From: AB-137-C09 sp964458185
Lineage (GTDB): Bacteria; Pseudomonadota; Zetaproteobacteria; Mariprofundales; Mariprofundaceae
Length of the DNA: 64,000 nt
NCBI GenBank assembly: GCA_964458185.1
Contig: CAYWFG010000006.1
Location: 11,680-75,679 of the forward strand
Direction: 5' to 3'
The position numbers and the translations under genes are program-made. The notes beneath the pieces are model-generated. The model saw only the letters and a program-made list of their open reading frames with translations, made no database searches and was not told where the DNA came from. Positions 9,143 through 18,051 of this stretch are shown in pieces (the stretch's first letter is position 1; every line of letters begins with the position of its first letter).

Positions 9143-10315
9143 ATGCGTGTACTGATGATTGTTGAAAACCTTCCCTTGCCTTTTGATCGTCGCGTGTGGC
9201 AGGAGGCTTGCACCTTGCGTGATGAGGGGTATGAGATTTCTATTGTATGCCCTCAAACCAAGAGTTACCCTGAACCTTATGTGTATTTAGAAGGAATCCA
9301 TATTCATCGGCATCCCTTGCCATTTGAGGCAGAAGGTGCATTGGGCTATTTACTGGAATATGGCACGGCATTATTTTGGGAGTTCTGGCTAAGTTGCAAA
9401 ATTGCTTGGTTGCGTGGTTTTGATATTATTCATATCTGTAATCCACCCGATTTATTGTTTTTGGTTGCGCTGCCTTTTAAGTTATTTGGTAAAAAACTGG
9501 TGTTTGATCATCATGATATTAACCCAGAACTTTTTGAGGCCAAGTTTGGCAAAAAAGGCTTGCTTTATTATTTAGTGCGATGGTTTGAGCGTTGTAGTTT
9601 TTATTTTTCCGATATTTCTATTGCTACCAATGATTCCTACAAAAAGATTGCCATCGAACGGGGGCGGATGGATCCAGATAAAGTTTTTGTGGTGCGTAGT
9701 GGTCCAAAGCTAGAACGAATGAAGATATTGCCAGCAGACCCCTATTGGAAACATGGCTGTCGTCACATGGTTGGGTATGTGGGAGTTATGGGTAAACAAG
9801 AAGGTATTGAATATCTATTGGAAGCAGCTCGCATCATGATTCATGATCATGGTCGTAAGGATGTTCATTTTTGTCTTGTTGGAGGAGGAACATCGCTTCC
9901 GCTAATGCAAGAGCTAGCGATAAAATTACACATTAATAATGCAGTAACATTTACAGGGCGGGTACCTGATGAGACGCTGCTTGCTGTTCTTAATACAGCT
10001 GATGTATGTGTTAATCCTGATGTTGCAAATGCAATGAATGATAAATCAACAATGAATAAAATTATGGAATATATGGCTTTAGAAAAACCGATTGTACAAT
10101 TTGATCTAGCTGAAGGGCGAGTGTCTGCTGGTGCATCATCGCGCTATGCCAAAGCCAATGATGCGCAAGATTTAGCTTTACATATCGAACACTTACTTGA
10201 TAATCCATTACTAAGAAAAGAAATGGGGAAGATCGGTCGTGAACGTATTGAAGAGCAACTGGCATGGCAATACGAAGTACCTAAATTACTTTCTGCCTAC
10301 AAGTCTTTAATATAA
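9143..10315 (+). CDS. Family 4 glycosyltransferase
   Basis: A 390-residue GT-B glycosyltransferase. The N-terminal domain begins with RVLMIVENLPLPFDRRVWQEA, the glycine-containing acceptor-side loop common in WbuB-like enzymes. The C-terminal donor-binding domain has VGYVGVMGKQEGIEYLLEA, the VGGG strand, FTGRVPDETL and the EX7E-like region STMNKIMEYMALEKPIV. It is cytoplasmic or peripherally membrane-bound and adds a sugar to the lipid-linked repeat unit. It is the only clear family-4 transferase in this half of the locus, so other transferases must lie left of the window or elsewhere. Confidence 0.88.
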   Translation: MRVLMIVENLPLPFDRRVWQEACTLRDEGYEISIVCPQTKSYPEPYVYLEGIHIHRHPLPFEAEGALGYLLEYGTALFWEFWLSCKIAWLRGFDIIHICNPPDLLFLVALPFKLFGKKLVFDHHDINPELFEAKFGKKGLLYYLVRWFERCSFYFSDISIATNDSYKKIAIERGRMDPDKVFVVRSGPKLERMKILPADPYWKHGCRHMVGYVGVMGKQEGIEYLLEAARIMIHDHGRKDVHFCLVGGGTSLPLMQELAIKLHINNAVTFTGRVPDETLLAVLNTADVCVNPDVANAMNDKSTMNKIMEYMALEKPIVQFDLAEGRVSAGASSRYAKANDAQDLALHIEHLLDNPLLRKEMGKIGRERIEEQLAWQYEVPKLLSAYKSLI

Positions 10316-10351
10316 ATATTTAGCTGGAGATAAGTTTTTTGCTTAATGTAT

Positions 10352-10379
10352 TTGAAATAAAATAATAACTCATTATAAT
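10352..10379 (+). promoter_or_regulatory. Sigma-70-type promoter for the RCC1 gene
   Basis: TTGAAA (10352-10357) and a perfect TATAAT (10374-10379) are separated by 16 bases in the 114-base gap before the RCC1-repeat gene. The predicted start is near 10386. This suggests the secreted repeat protein is transcribed independently of the upstream polysaccharide operon. Confidence 0.65.
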
Positions 10380-10429
10380 TTGACGACATTGTCTTTTCCT
10401 TACGAAGAAGACATGCTATGGAGACCCTT

Positions 10430-13036
10430 ATGAAAAAAAAGAATACTGCTCTGATCCTTAGACTATTACTTTTATTTACAATATTCTTAAGCCCTGCGTT
10501 TTTACATGCAGGTGCTGCATTTCACACTGTTACTGTCCAAACTGATGCCTCTATGTTGGCATGGGGTAACAATACTTTTGGTCAGTTAGGCGATAGCACG
10601 ACTATTGATCGTGCTAACCCTGTTCCCGTGACAGATAACACTGGAACTAAAATCACTGGCATAATGGCTGTTGCTACCGGGCAATTTCATACATTAGCAC
10701 TTAAAAGTGATGGTACACTCCTAGCATGGGGTAATAATGAATATGGTCAACTGGGTGATGGCACACAAATTAATCGCAGTAATGCTGTGGCTGTCAAAGA
10801 CGGGCAAGGAATAACCATCACGGGCATCACTGCTATTGCAGCGGGTATTTACCATAATATAGCATTAAAAAGTGATGGCACGTTGTTGGCTTGGGGCAGC
10901 AATTGGGCAGGTCAGTTAGGTGATGGCAGCAAAACCATGCGTTTAAATCCTGTCGTTGTCTCTAATGCATCGGCTATTATTGCGATTGCAGCAGGTGATG
11001 CGCATTCATTGGCATTGAAAAACGATGGCTCGTTGCTGGCTTGGGGAAACAATGGTTCAGGGCAGCTTGGTGATGGTAGCACCGTCAATCGTAGTACTCC
11101 TGTTTCGGTAAGCAACACGAATGGAACAAGCCTTGGTCAGATTACTGCTATTACTGCAGGAGGGTCACATAACCTTGCATTACTGCGCGATGGTTCAATA
11201 AAGGCTTGGGGCTATAATGGCTTTGGTCAATTAGGTGATGGAACAACAAGCAGCCAAAGTAACCCTGTTACTGTTATTGATAGTAGCGGGCTTACCATTC
11301 AAAATATTATTGCAATTTCTGCTGGGCAAACCCATAGCGTTGCATTAAAAAATGATGCCACCGTACTGGCTTGGGGACATAATTTTTATGGTCAACTGGG
11401 AACAGGAAACACAACCGCTACAAGCACACCGAGTGCTATCGTTGATAGTACTGGTACGCCTATTTCTGCCATTGCTGCTGTTGCTACAGGATTGATGCAT
11501 ACGTTATTGATAAAAAATGATGGTAGTCTCATGAGCTGTGGCTCAGATCAATACGGTCAGCTTGGCATTGGTTCCTCGGTTAATCAATCTAATCCTGTTG
11601 CAGTAAAGTATAGCAATGGCAATACGCTTACTGCAGTTCATTCGTTGATGGGTATTACCACTACTGGCGATACAACGGCACCTCTTGTGACGCCACCATC
11701 TGCAGATATCTATGTGTTGGCAACGGATGTCAATGGTACTGCTGCAACCCATGCTACTATTGCTGCCTTTCTTTCTTCGGCATCGGCTGTTGATACCGTT
11801 GATGGTAGTATAACAGTTACCCATAATGCACCAACTATTTTTCCTGTTGGTACGACTGCTGTCACGTTTACTGCTACTGATACGGCTGGCAATACGGGGA
11901 CTGCGACAGCTTCTGTGGTCATTTCACAGAGTGCGCAGTTTTATCCTGCATCAGGCAGTGCGCTTTCATCAGCCGCGCAGCGCTTTGCTTGGGCCGATAC
12001 AGGAGCAAAAGGTTATTATTTAATGATCAGCGATGCCGCTGTTGGTGGTAACAACGTTTATAATTCGGGCTTTCTTGCTGCTGGCACCAGTTCGGTATTG
12101 GTTACAGGCTTGCCTACTAATGGTAGCACGCTGTATGTACGTCACTTTACATGGAATGGTTCAGCGTGGAATACAATAGATTATACATTCACCGCATCTG
12201 CTATGGTTGCAACAATTGTATCACCTATTAATGGCTCTACTTTAAGCAGTACCAGCCAACAATTTTCATGGGCTGATACAGGGGCAGATGGCTATTATCT
12301 TATGGTCGGTAGTGCTGGTTTAGGTGGCAATGATTTGTATACATCAGGTTTTATAACTGCAGGGACGACATCCGTGACGATCAATGGCTTGCCCAATAAC
12401 GGTAAAACAGTGTATGTTCGCTTGTATAGCTGGGTTAATGGTGGTTGGCAAACCACAGATAGCCAATATGTAGCATCAGGTACAGCGATCTTAGCTTCGC
12501 CAAGCAACGGCACAATACTAGCATCAGCAGGGACACAAACATTTAGCTGGGTAAATTCAGCTGCTCAAGGTTATTATTTAAGTGTTGGTCGAACTTTAGG
12601 GCAAGCTGATCTTTTTCAATCAGGCTGGATGACAGGAACCACAGTTGATGTAAGTACAATTCCTGCTGGCAAAGCCATGCCTCTTTTTGTGCGTTTGTAT
12701 AGCTGGAGTAAATCTTCGGGTTGGCAGGTTAATGTTTCACAGATCACCAGCAGCTATGCAACAACGCTTACTAACCCAATAGCTGGCAGCACATTAACAG
12801 GAACAACGCAAACTTTTACTTGGAATGATACGGGGGCGACTGCTTATTACTTGGATATTGGCTCTGGCTTTTATGGTCATGGTGATTATTTTAAATCAGG
12901 AAATATCACAGGACCTGCAAATTCAATTCAGGTAACAGGTCTGCCAACGGGTAGTGTACCACTGTATGTGCGACTGTATACATGGGGAGCCAATGGCTGG
13001 AACACTTATGAGGCAATGTATACTTCAGCACCATAA
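10430..13036 (+). CDS. Secreted RCC1-repeat/HYR protein with four C-terminal modules
   Basis: An 868-residue exported protein. A signal peptide (MKKKN, hydrophobic core, cleavage near LHA-GA) is followed by seven RCC1-type repeats (about 30-400), each with an AWG..xxGQLGDG signature (last: SCGSDQYGQLG), enough for one seven-bladed propeller. An HYR-like domain (about 413-498, DTTAPLV to TFTATDTAGNTGTA) and four 90-residue modules follow (about 502-591, 592-684, 685-775, 776-868). The modules match those at the C-terminus of the gene at 2-526. No sortase, PEP-CTERM or membrane anchor is visible. Its position inside the locus suggests a surface or matrix protein that binds the polymer; that is inference. 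The ATG at 10430 has GGAG six bases upstream and is chosen over the ATG at 10418. Confidence 0.85.
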   Translation: MKKKNTALILRLLLLFTIFLSPAFLHAGAAFHTVTVQTDASMLAWGNNTFGQLGDSTTIDRANPVPVTDNTGTKITGIMAVATGQFHTLALKSDGTLLAWGNNEYGQLGDGTQINRSNAVAVKDGQGITITGITAIAAGIYHNIALKSDGTLLAWGSNWAGQLGDGSKTMRLNPVVVSNASAIIAIAAGDAHSLALKNDGSLLAWGNNGSGQLGDGSTVNRSTPVSVSNTNGTSLGQITAITAGGSHNLALLRDGSIKAWGYNGFGQLGDGTTSSQSNPVTVIDSSGLTIQNIIAISAGQTHSVALKNDATVLAWGHNFYGQLGTGNTTATSTPSAIVDSTGTPISAIAAVATGLMHTLLIKNDGSLMSCGSDQYGQLGIGSSVNQSNPVAVKYSNGNTLTAVHSLMGITTTGDTTAPLVTPPSADIYVLATDVNGTAATHATIAAFLSSASAVDTVDGSITVTHNAPTIFPVGTTAVTFTATDTAGNTGTATASVVISQSAQFYPASGSALSSAAQRFAWADTGAKGYYLMISDAAVGGNNVYNSGFLAAGTSSVLVTGLPTNGSTLYVRHFTWNGSAWNTIDYTFTASAMVATIVSPINGSTLSSTSQQFSWADTGADGYYLMVGSAGLGGNDLYTSGFITAGTTSVTINGLPNNGKTVYVRLYSWVNGGWQTTDSQYVASGTAILASPSNGTILASAGTQTFSWVNSAAQGYYLSVGRTLGQADLFQSGWMTGTTVDVSTIPAGKAMPLFVRLYSWSKSSGWQVNVSQITSSYATTLTNPIAGSTLTGTTQTFTWNDTGATAYYLDIGSGFYGHGDYFKSGNITGPANSIQVTGLPTGSVPLYVRLYTWGANGWNTYEAMYTSAP

Positions 13037-13060
13037 ACTTAGCCCGTGTGTTTTTATGTT

Positions 13061-13106
13061 TTACAGGGTTGCAGTATCAGCCCTGTAAGGCACTTATTGT
13101 TTTTTA
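13061..13106 (+). terminator. Possible weak terminator after the RCC1 gene
   Basis: An 8-bp inverted repeat, TTACAGGG (13061-13068) and CCCTGTAA (13081-13088), followed after about ten bases by a run of T. The T run is not adjacent to the stem, so termination may be partial and let some transcription into the sugar transferase gene. Confidence 0.4.
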
Positions 13107-13128
13107 GGATTAAGGTTATTTTTTTATC

Positions 13129-14514
13129 ATGTTGGAGTCTCATCATTCGATCATAGAGTCTATTACACGAATGATAGATGCCTTGCTGATTGCTTTATCG
13201 TTATGCCTTGTCATTTTTATTTATGATGGTCAATGGGATAACCACGATGTTATTGTTATATTATTCTCTGCAATTATTGCGCCTATTATCTTAGAGCAAA
13301 CAAATGCCTATCGGCGTTGGCGAACTGTTTCTTTTTGGTCAGAACTTCAAACGTTGTTGCTAGCTTGGCTAGGTATTATCATTACCTTAATTTGTTTTGC
13401 TTTTATTACTCAAATGATTGATAAGTTTACCCCTATGGAAATCGCATGGTGGGGCATTCTTAGTTTTACCTTGTTGGTATTGAATCATGGTTGTCGACGC
13501 ATCCTTTCTCATTATGCCCGAAAAAAAGGAAAAAATATACGCCGAGCCGTTATTATAGGTTCAGGTACACTTGCGCATCATGTTGCAGAAAAAATTACAA
13601 CATCACCTTGGATGGGAATAGAAGTATTAGGCTTTTTTGATGACGTTATTATAGAGATAGATAATCATCAAAATATATTATTGGGAACCATCCTTGAAGC
13701 CGTGGAATATATTAAGTCTCATCAAGTACAATTGGTGTACTTGGCACTTCCTTTATCAGCTTCAGAAAAGGCCAAGCAACTTATTTATGCCTTGCAAAAT
13801 ACAACGGCTGCAGTTTATTTTGTACCTGATATTTTTATGTTTGAACTATTGCATACCAAGATTAATGATGTTGATGGCATACCTATTCTTGCTTTATGTG
13901 ATCCCCCTTTTACTGGAACTGACGGCGTTCTCAAACGTATTTTTGATGTAATCATTAGTGTGTTAATTTTATTGTTTATTTGGCCGTTATTGCTGTTTAT
14001 TGCGATGATTATTAAATGTAATTCTTCAGGTCCTGTGATTTTCAAACAAACACGTTATGGTTTAAATGGCAGCAGTGTTACAGTATGGAAGTTTCGTACC
14101 ATGGCAGTATCCGAAAATACTGGTGATATTCAGCAAGCAATAAAAAATGATCCCCGAGTTACCACTATTGGGCAGTTTCTACGACAAAGCTCATTGGATG
14201 AATTACCGCAATTTATCAATGTATTGCAAGGTCGCATGTCTATCGTAGGACCACGTCCGCATGCTGTTGCACACAATGAATACTATCGAACAAAGATTCA
14301 GGCCTATATGTGGCGGCATAAAGTCAAACCAGGTATCACAGGCTGGGCGCAAATCAATGGCTGGCGTGGTGAAACAGACACTTTACATAAAATGGAAAAA
14401 CGTATTGAATACGACTTGTGGTATATTCGTCATTGGAGTTTATACTTAGATATAAAAATTATATGGCGCACCATTATGAGTGAATTAATAAGAAAAAGTG
14501 ATAATGCCTATTGA
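13129..14514 (+). CDS. Undecaprenyl-phosphate sugar phosphotransferase (WcaJ/EpsE-like)
   Basis: A 461-residue polyprenyl-phosphate hexose-1-phosphate transferase. The N-terminus has about four membrane segments (residues 15-120), then a Rossmann-like CoA-binding_3 domain (about 135-250, VIIGSGTLAHHVAE), a further membrane segment (about 270-300) and the catalytic bacterial sugar transferase domain. That domain shows FKQTRYGLNG, VWKFRTM, SLDELPQFINVLQG, MSIVGPRPHA and KPGITGWAQINGWRGET. The enzyme moves hexose-1-phosphate from a UDP-sugar to undecaprenyl phosphate, the first membrane step of exopolysaccharide assembly. It closes the polysaccharide locus. Only a weak AAGG precedes the ATG. Confidence 0.9.
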   Translation: MLESHHSIIESITRMIDALLIALSLCLVIFIYDGQWDNHDVIVILFSAIIAPIILEQTNAYRRWRTVSFWSELQTLLLAWLGIIITLICFAFITQMIDKFTPMEIAWWGILSFTLLVLNHGCRRILSHYARKKGKNIRRAVIIGSGTLAHHVAEKITTSPWMGIEVLGFFDDVIIEIDNHQNILLGTILEAVEYIKSHQVQLVYLALPLSASEKAKQLIYALQNTTAAVYFVPDIFMFELLHTKINDVDGIPILALCDPPFTGTDGVLKRIFDVIISVLILLFIWPLLLFIAMIIKCNSSGPVIFKQTRYGLNGSSVTVWKFRTMAVSENTGDIQQAIKNDPRVTTIGQFLRQSSLDELPQFINVLQGRMSIVGPRPHAVAHNEYYRTKIQAYMWRHKVKPGITGWAQINGWRGETDTLHKMEKRIEYDLWYIRHWSLYLDIKIIWRTIMSELIRKSDNAY

Positions 14515-14567
14515 GTTAATTGCCTTATTGGTTGGATATACCCTGCACGACTGCTACGATTGCGACC

Positions 14568-15314
14568 ATGGAACAACGTACCCATTTTGGTTTTGAACAA
14601 GTAAGCCCGAACGAAAAAGAAGGGCGGGTGATGGCAGTGTTTTCTTCCGTTGCTGATAAATACGATATCATGAACGATTTGATGAGTGGTGGCATGCACC
14701 GCTTATGGAAGTGCCGCATGCGACAATGTGCAGCAGTTCGTGCGGGGCATACCGTGCTGGATGTTGCCGCAGGTTCAGGTGATATTGCCTTAGGGCATCT
14801 GCACAAAATGGGAGTATCGGGTCGTGTTGTTTTATCTGATCTTAACGGCGCAATGCTGGCTGAAGGGGCGCGGCGGATGCTGGATGCGGGTTATTTGGCA
14901 GGGCGCGCAGACTGCGTGCAAGCCGATGGCAGTGTTTTACCTTTTGCCGATGCCTCGATGGATTGCGTCAGTATTGCCTTTGGCATTCGTAACTTTGTGG
15001 ATATTGAAGCAGGGTTGGCAGAGTTCTACCGCGTGTTAAAACCGGGTGGGCAATTTATTTGCCTTGAGTTTTCTCGCCCCGTATTGCCGTTGCTTGATGT
15101 TATCTACGATACGTATTCTTTTCACATGATTCCTTTGATTGGTGAGTGGGTGACGGGCGATCGTGAATCGTACCAATATTTGGTTGAATCCATTCGCCGT
15201 TTTCCCGATCAAGCACGTTTTTCTCATCTCATCACGCAAGCAGGCTTTGATCTGGTACGGCATGAAAATATGACAGGCGGCGTTGTTGCCCTGCATCGTG
15301 GGTATAAATTATGA
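14568..15314 (+). CDS. ubiE: Ubiquinone/menaquinone C-methyltransferase UbiE
   Basis: A 248-residue class I methyltransferase that methylates the benzoquinol (or demethylmenaquinol) ring in quinone synthesis. THFGFEQV at the N-terminus, YDIMNDLMSGGMHRLWK, the SAM motif VLDVAAGSGDIA, ISFG-type SIAFGIRNF and the C-terminal GGVVALHRGYKL are all diagnostic. The ATG at 14568 gives the family-standard N-terminus; a TTG at 14520 would add 16 unrelated residues. It begins a tightly overlapping plus-strand set, ubiE-ubiJ-ubiB-folA-rimI, and overlaps ubiJ by four bases. Confidence 0.95.
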   Translation: MEQRTHFGFEQVSPNEKEGRVMAVFSSVADKYDIMNDLMSGGMHRLWKCRMRQCAAVRAGHTVLDVAAGSGDIALGHLHKMGVSGRVVLSDLNGAMLAEGARRMLDAGYLAGRADCVQADGSVLPFADASMDCVSIAFGIRNFVDIEAGLAEFYRVLKPGGQFICLEFSRPVLPLLDVIYDTYSFHMIPLIGEWVTGDRESYQYLVESIRRFPDQARFSHLITQAGFDLVRHENMTGGVVALHRGYKL

Positions 15315-15976
15315 ATATTATGTTTTTACCGCTGCGGTTGATTCCTGTGCCTGTGCAATGCGTGGTGGTGGCAACGGTGTTGAATTTGGTGTTGCAACGG
15401 GATGCAGCACTGCGAGAACAAGCCTACGATTTAGATGGTCGCGTGTTTCGTATTCATGTCTCTGACACGGGGGCATTGTTTTTTCTTGTTTTTTTAGGTG
15501 GCGTGGCAAAAGTGCATAGCCACCATGAAGGCAATATTGATGTCCGTATCACTGCCGAAACCGCAGGTTTTGCACGCATGGTGTTTGCCCATGAAGACCC
15601 TGACGCGCTGGTTTTTCGTCAATTATTGCGCATATCGGGGGACTCTGAAGCGATGTTGCGCTTTAAAAAACTGATGCAAACTGCCGATGTTAATTGGGAG
15701 CATGAACTGGAAATGGCTTTTGGTCATTTTTTTGGTCGCCGCGTCGCCAAAGCGGCAACACTTGCCATTGAAACTGAAGAAAAACTTCGCCAAGGGCTGC
15801 ATGATGTATTGCAGCAAGGGCTACACGGTTTGAATGTGCCTGATGAACAAGCAATGCAACGCTGGCAAGCAGGGGTAGAGCATTTACAACACCGCATCCA
15901 TCGACTTGAACAACGCATGACCCAAACAGAACATCGTTTGCATGCTCAGGTATCCGTTCATGAAACTGGCAGGTAA
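15311..15976 (+). CDS. ubiJ: Ubiquinone biosynthesis accessory factor UbiJ (SCP2 domain)
   Basis: A 221-residue protein in the ubiE-ubiJ-ubiB position known from other proteobacteria. The N-terminal part (about 10-110) fits an SCP2-type sterol carrier domain: LNLVLQRDAALREQAYDLDGR, then FFLVFLGG and a beta-strand VDVRIT-like region. The C-terminus (about 170-215) is a helical, glutamine- and histidine-rich coiled coil (RWQAGVEHLQHRIHRLEQRM). UbiJ is thought to bind the hydrophobic isoprenoid intermediate and organise the soluble Ubi complex. Sequence identity to E. coli UbiJ is low by eye, so the call leans on gene order and fold pattern. Confidence 0.8.
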   Translation: MNIMFLPLRLIPVPVQCVVVATVLNLVLQRDAALREQAYDLDGRVFRIHVSDTGALFFLVFLGGVAKVHSHHEGNIDVRITAETAGFARMVFAHEDPDALVFRQLLRISGDSEAMLRFKKLMQTADVNWEHELEMAFGHFFGRRVAKAATLAIETEEKLRQGLHDVLQQGLHGLNVPDEQAMQRWQAGVEHLQHRIHRLEQRMTQTEHRLHAQVSVHETGR

Positions 15977-17570
15977 TATTCAGCGTAATCTGCGCCTACT
16001 CACGATTGGTTATATTTTAACCACCCACGGTATGGCTGCCTTGGCAATGCGCATGCGTTTGTTTTATCCGTATGCGTGGTTGGTGCAGTTGTTCCGTGAT
16101 GATCCCCCTGTTGCTGATATGGGCGTGCAAATTCGTTTAGCCTTAGAAAAACTAGGGCCTACGTTTATTAAGTTTGGGCAAATGCTATCAACCCGCGTTG
16201 ATCTACTACCGCTTGCGGTAGCGATGGAGCTTAAAAAGCTCCAAGATAATGTTCCAGCCGCACCGTTGGAACATGTTGAAAAAGTGATTCAGCAAGCCTT
16301 TAAAAAACCTGTGACTGGTGAGAATGGCTTGTTTCAAAGCTTTGAAAAAACGCCGATTGCTGCGGCATCGATTGCGCAAGTGCATTTTGCTAAACTGCAC
16401 AATGGTCAACAAGTTGCGGTAAAAATTCGTCGCCCTGATATTACCCGCATGATTGATGCTGATCTGGCCATTCTTCGTTTGTTGGCGCGCATGTTTGAGC
16501 GTTATTTTCCTGAATACCGTCGCTTAAAAGCTTGCTCTGTGATTGAAGAGTTTTCTGGCACGATTCGTGGGGAACTTAATTTGCGCTCTGAAGCTGCACA
16601 TGCCAGTCATTTTGAAGAAAACTTTGCCGACTTAGAGGGTATTAGTGTGCCTGCGGTGCAATGGGCTTACACCAGCACCGAGGTTTTAACCACAGAGCGT
16701 ATCTCTGGCATTCCTATTGATGAAAAAGATGCTTTGATTGCAGCCAATCACGACGTGACGAAACTTTGTACGCAAGCATCCACCTTGTTTTTTCACATGG
16801 CTTTTATTGATGGCTATTTTCATGCTGATATGCACCCTGGTAATATTTTCGTCGCCAATAATGGTGATTTGGTGTTGGTTGATTTTGGTATTGTTGGTCG
16901 TTTGGATATGCGCTCACGGCGTTATTTGGGTGATATGTTGTTGGCGTTTTTACAAGAAGATTATTACCGCGCTGCGATGGTGCATGTTGAAGCAGGTTAT
17001 GTGCCAGCAAACACCAATGTATCCGCCTTTGAAGATGCCTTGCGTGAAATTGCGATTCCTATTTTTAACCGTCCATTGGAACAAATATCTATTGCTGAGT
17101 TGCTTTTTGGCATGTTTGCTGTCACCGAGCGTTTTCATATGGAGACACGCCCTGAACTATTGCTGCTACAAAAAACCATGGTGGTACTCGAAGGCGTAGC
17201 GCGTGAGTTGGCAGGTGACTTTAATATGTGGGAGTCTGCCAGACCACTGATTACTAGGTGGGCCGCACGCAATATGGGACCCGTTGGCAAAACAGAAGCC
17301 TTTGCCAAAGAGTTTCAGGGGCAGATGCAACAATGGATGGTATTGCCTGATCGTTTGGATCATTGGATGCAAACCATCGAAGAAAGAAATACCTTAACGC
17401 AACAAACCGAGCATTCAAAATGGCCGCGCTTTGTTGGTGCGGTATTGATGGCAGTCAGTGGTGCTTTGTTAATGCTTGTGATGAGTGGGTTATGGCCTGT
17501 AACGGCATGGAATATATTGGCAATATCGTTGATGTTATTGGCAGGCTTAGGGTTGGTGCTGGATGAATAA
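15960..17570 (+). CDS. ubiB: Ubiquinone biosynthesis kinase-like protein UbiB
   Basis: A 536-residue atypical kinase/ATPase of the ABC1/ADCK family needed for ubiquinone synthesis. The diagnostic KxGQ motif is in KFGQMLSTRVDLLP (about residues 67-80), the alanine-rich loop replacing the P-loop is AAASIAQVH, and the catalytic region has HADMHPGNIF and LVDFGIVGRLD. Two hydrophobic segments at the extreme C-terminus (after about 490) anchor it to the inner membrane. The ATG at 15960, nine bases after TCAGG, gives the usual N-terminus and a 17-base overlap with ubiJ; an ATG at 15942 would add six residues. Confidence 0.93.
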   Translation: MKLAGNIQRNLRLLTIGYILTTHGMAALAMRMRLFYPYAWLVQLFRDDPPVADMGVQIRLALEKLGPTFIKFGQMLSTRVDLLPLAVAMELKKLQDNVPAAPLEHVEKVIQQAFKKPVTGENGLFQSFEKTPIAAASIAQVHFAKLHNGQQVAVKIRRPDITRMIDADLAILRLLARMFERYFPEYRRLKACSVIEEFSGTIRGELNLRSEAAHASHFEENFADLEGISVPAVQWAYTSTEVLTTERISGIPIDEKDALIAANHDVTKLCTQASTLFFHMAFIDGYFHADMHPGNIFVANNGDLVLVDFGIVGRLDMRSRRYLGDMLLAFLQEDYYRAAMVHVEAGYVPANTNVSAFEDALREIAIPIFNRPLEQISIAELLFGMFAVTERFHMETRPELLLLQKTMVVLEGVARELAGDFNMWESARPLITRWAARNMGPVGKTEAFAKEFQGQMQQWMVLPDRLDHWMQTIEERNTLTQQTEHSKWPRFVGAVLMAVSGALLMLVMSGLWPVTAWNILAISLMLLAGLGLVLDE

Positions 17571-18051
17571 ACCATCTGTATCATTGATTTGGGCAGAAGA
17601 TAATCATCATTTAATTGGAAAAAACGGCGGGCTGCCGTGGCAACTGCCTGCTGATATGGTATGGTTTCGGGCGCAAACGATGGGCAAGCCTATTTTGATG
17701 GGACGAAAAACCCATGAATCCATTGCCCGTGCCTTACCTGAACGGCTCAATTTGGTGCAAAGCCGCCAACAACCATGTTTACCTAAGGGCTGCATTCATG
17801 TTACCAGCATGGATGATGCCATGGATGCCGCCTATGGCATGCCAGAATTGATGGTCATGGGAGGGGCTGAGATTTACCGCTTATGGCTGCCTTTGGCGAG
17901 TCGTTTGTATGTCACCCATATTGATGGTGTGTTTGATGGCGATATTTATTTCCCCCCTCTGGACTGGCAGCGATGGCATTGCACGCATGATGAAGCGCAC
18001 GCCAGCACTGCTGATATCCCTTATCATTTCTGTGTGTATGAAAAACATTAA
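17563..18051 (+). CDS. folA: Dihydrofolate reductase
   Basis: A 162-residue DHFR that reduces dihydrofolate to tetrahydrofolate with NADPH. Family landmarks are IGKNGGLPWQLPADM (Met20-loop and the active-site acid position), MGRKTHESI, the MVMGGAEIYRL nucleotide-binding turn and the C-terminal PYHFCVYEK strand. Length is typical of chromosomal enzymes. It overlaps ubiB by eight bases and rimI by fourteen, so it is translated from the same operon. Confidence 0.94.
   Translation: MNKPSVSLIWAEDNHHLIGKNGGLPWQLPADMVWFRAQTMGKPILMGRKTHESIARALPERLNLVQSRQQPCLPKGCIHVTSMDDAMDAAYGMPELMVMGGAEIYRLWLPLASRLYVTHIDGVFDGDIYFPPLDWQRWHCTHDEAHASTADIPYHFCVYEKH

Noticed and set aside
11543..11922. Minus-strand open frames inside the RCC1 gene
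   Set aside because: They are by-products of repetitive, low-complexity coding sequence on the plus strand, which has a signal peptide and clear domains.
1..14514. Exosortase/PEP-CTERM system
   Set aside because: The amidotransferase resembles exosortase-associated ones, but no exosortase gene and no PEP-CTERM tail is present; the secreted proteins end in YTSAP.
14520..14567. TTG start for ubiE
   Set aside because: It adds 16 residues not found in the family; the ATG at 14568 gives the standard THFGF N-terminus.
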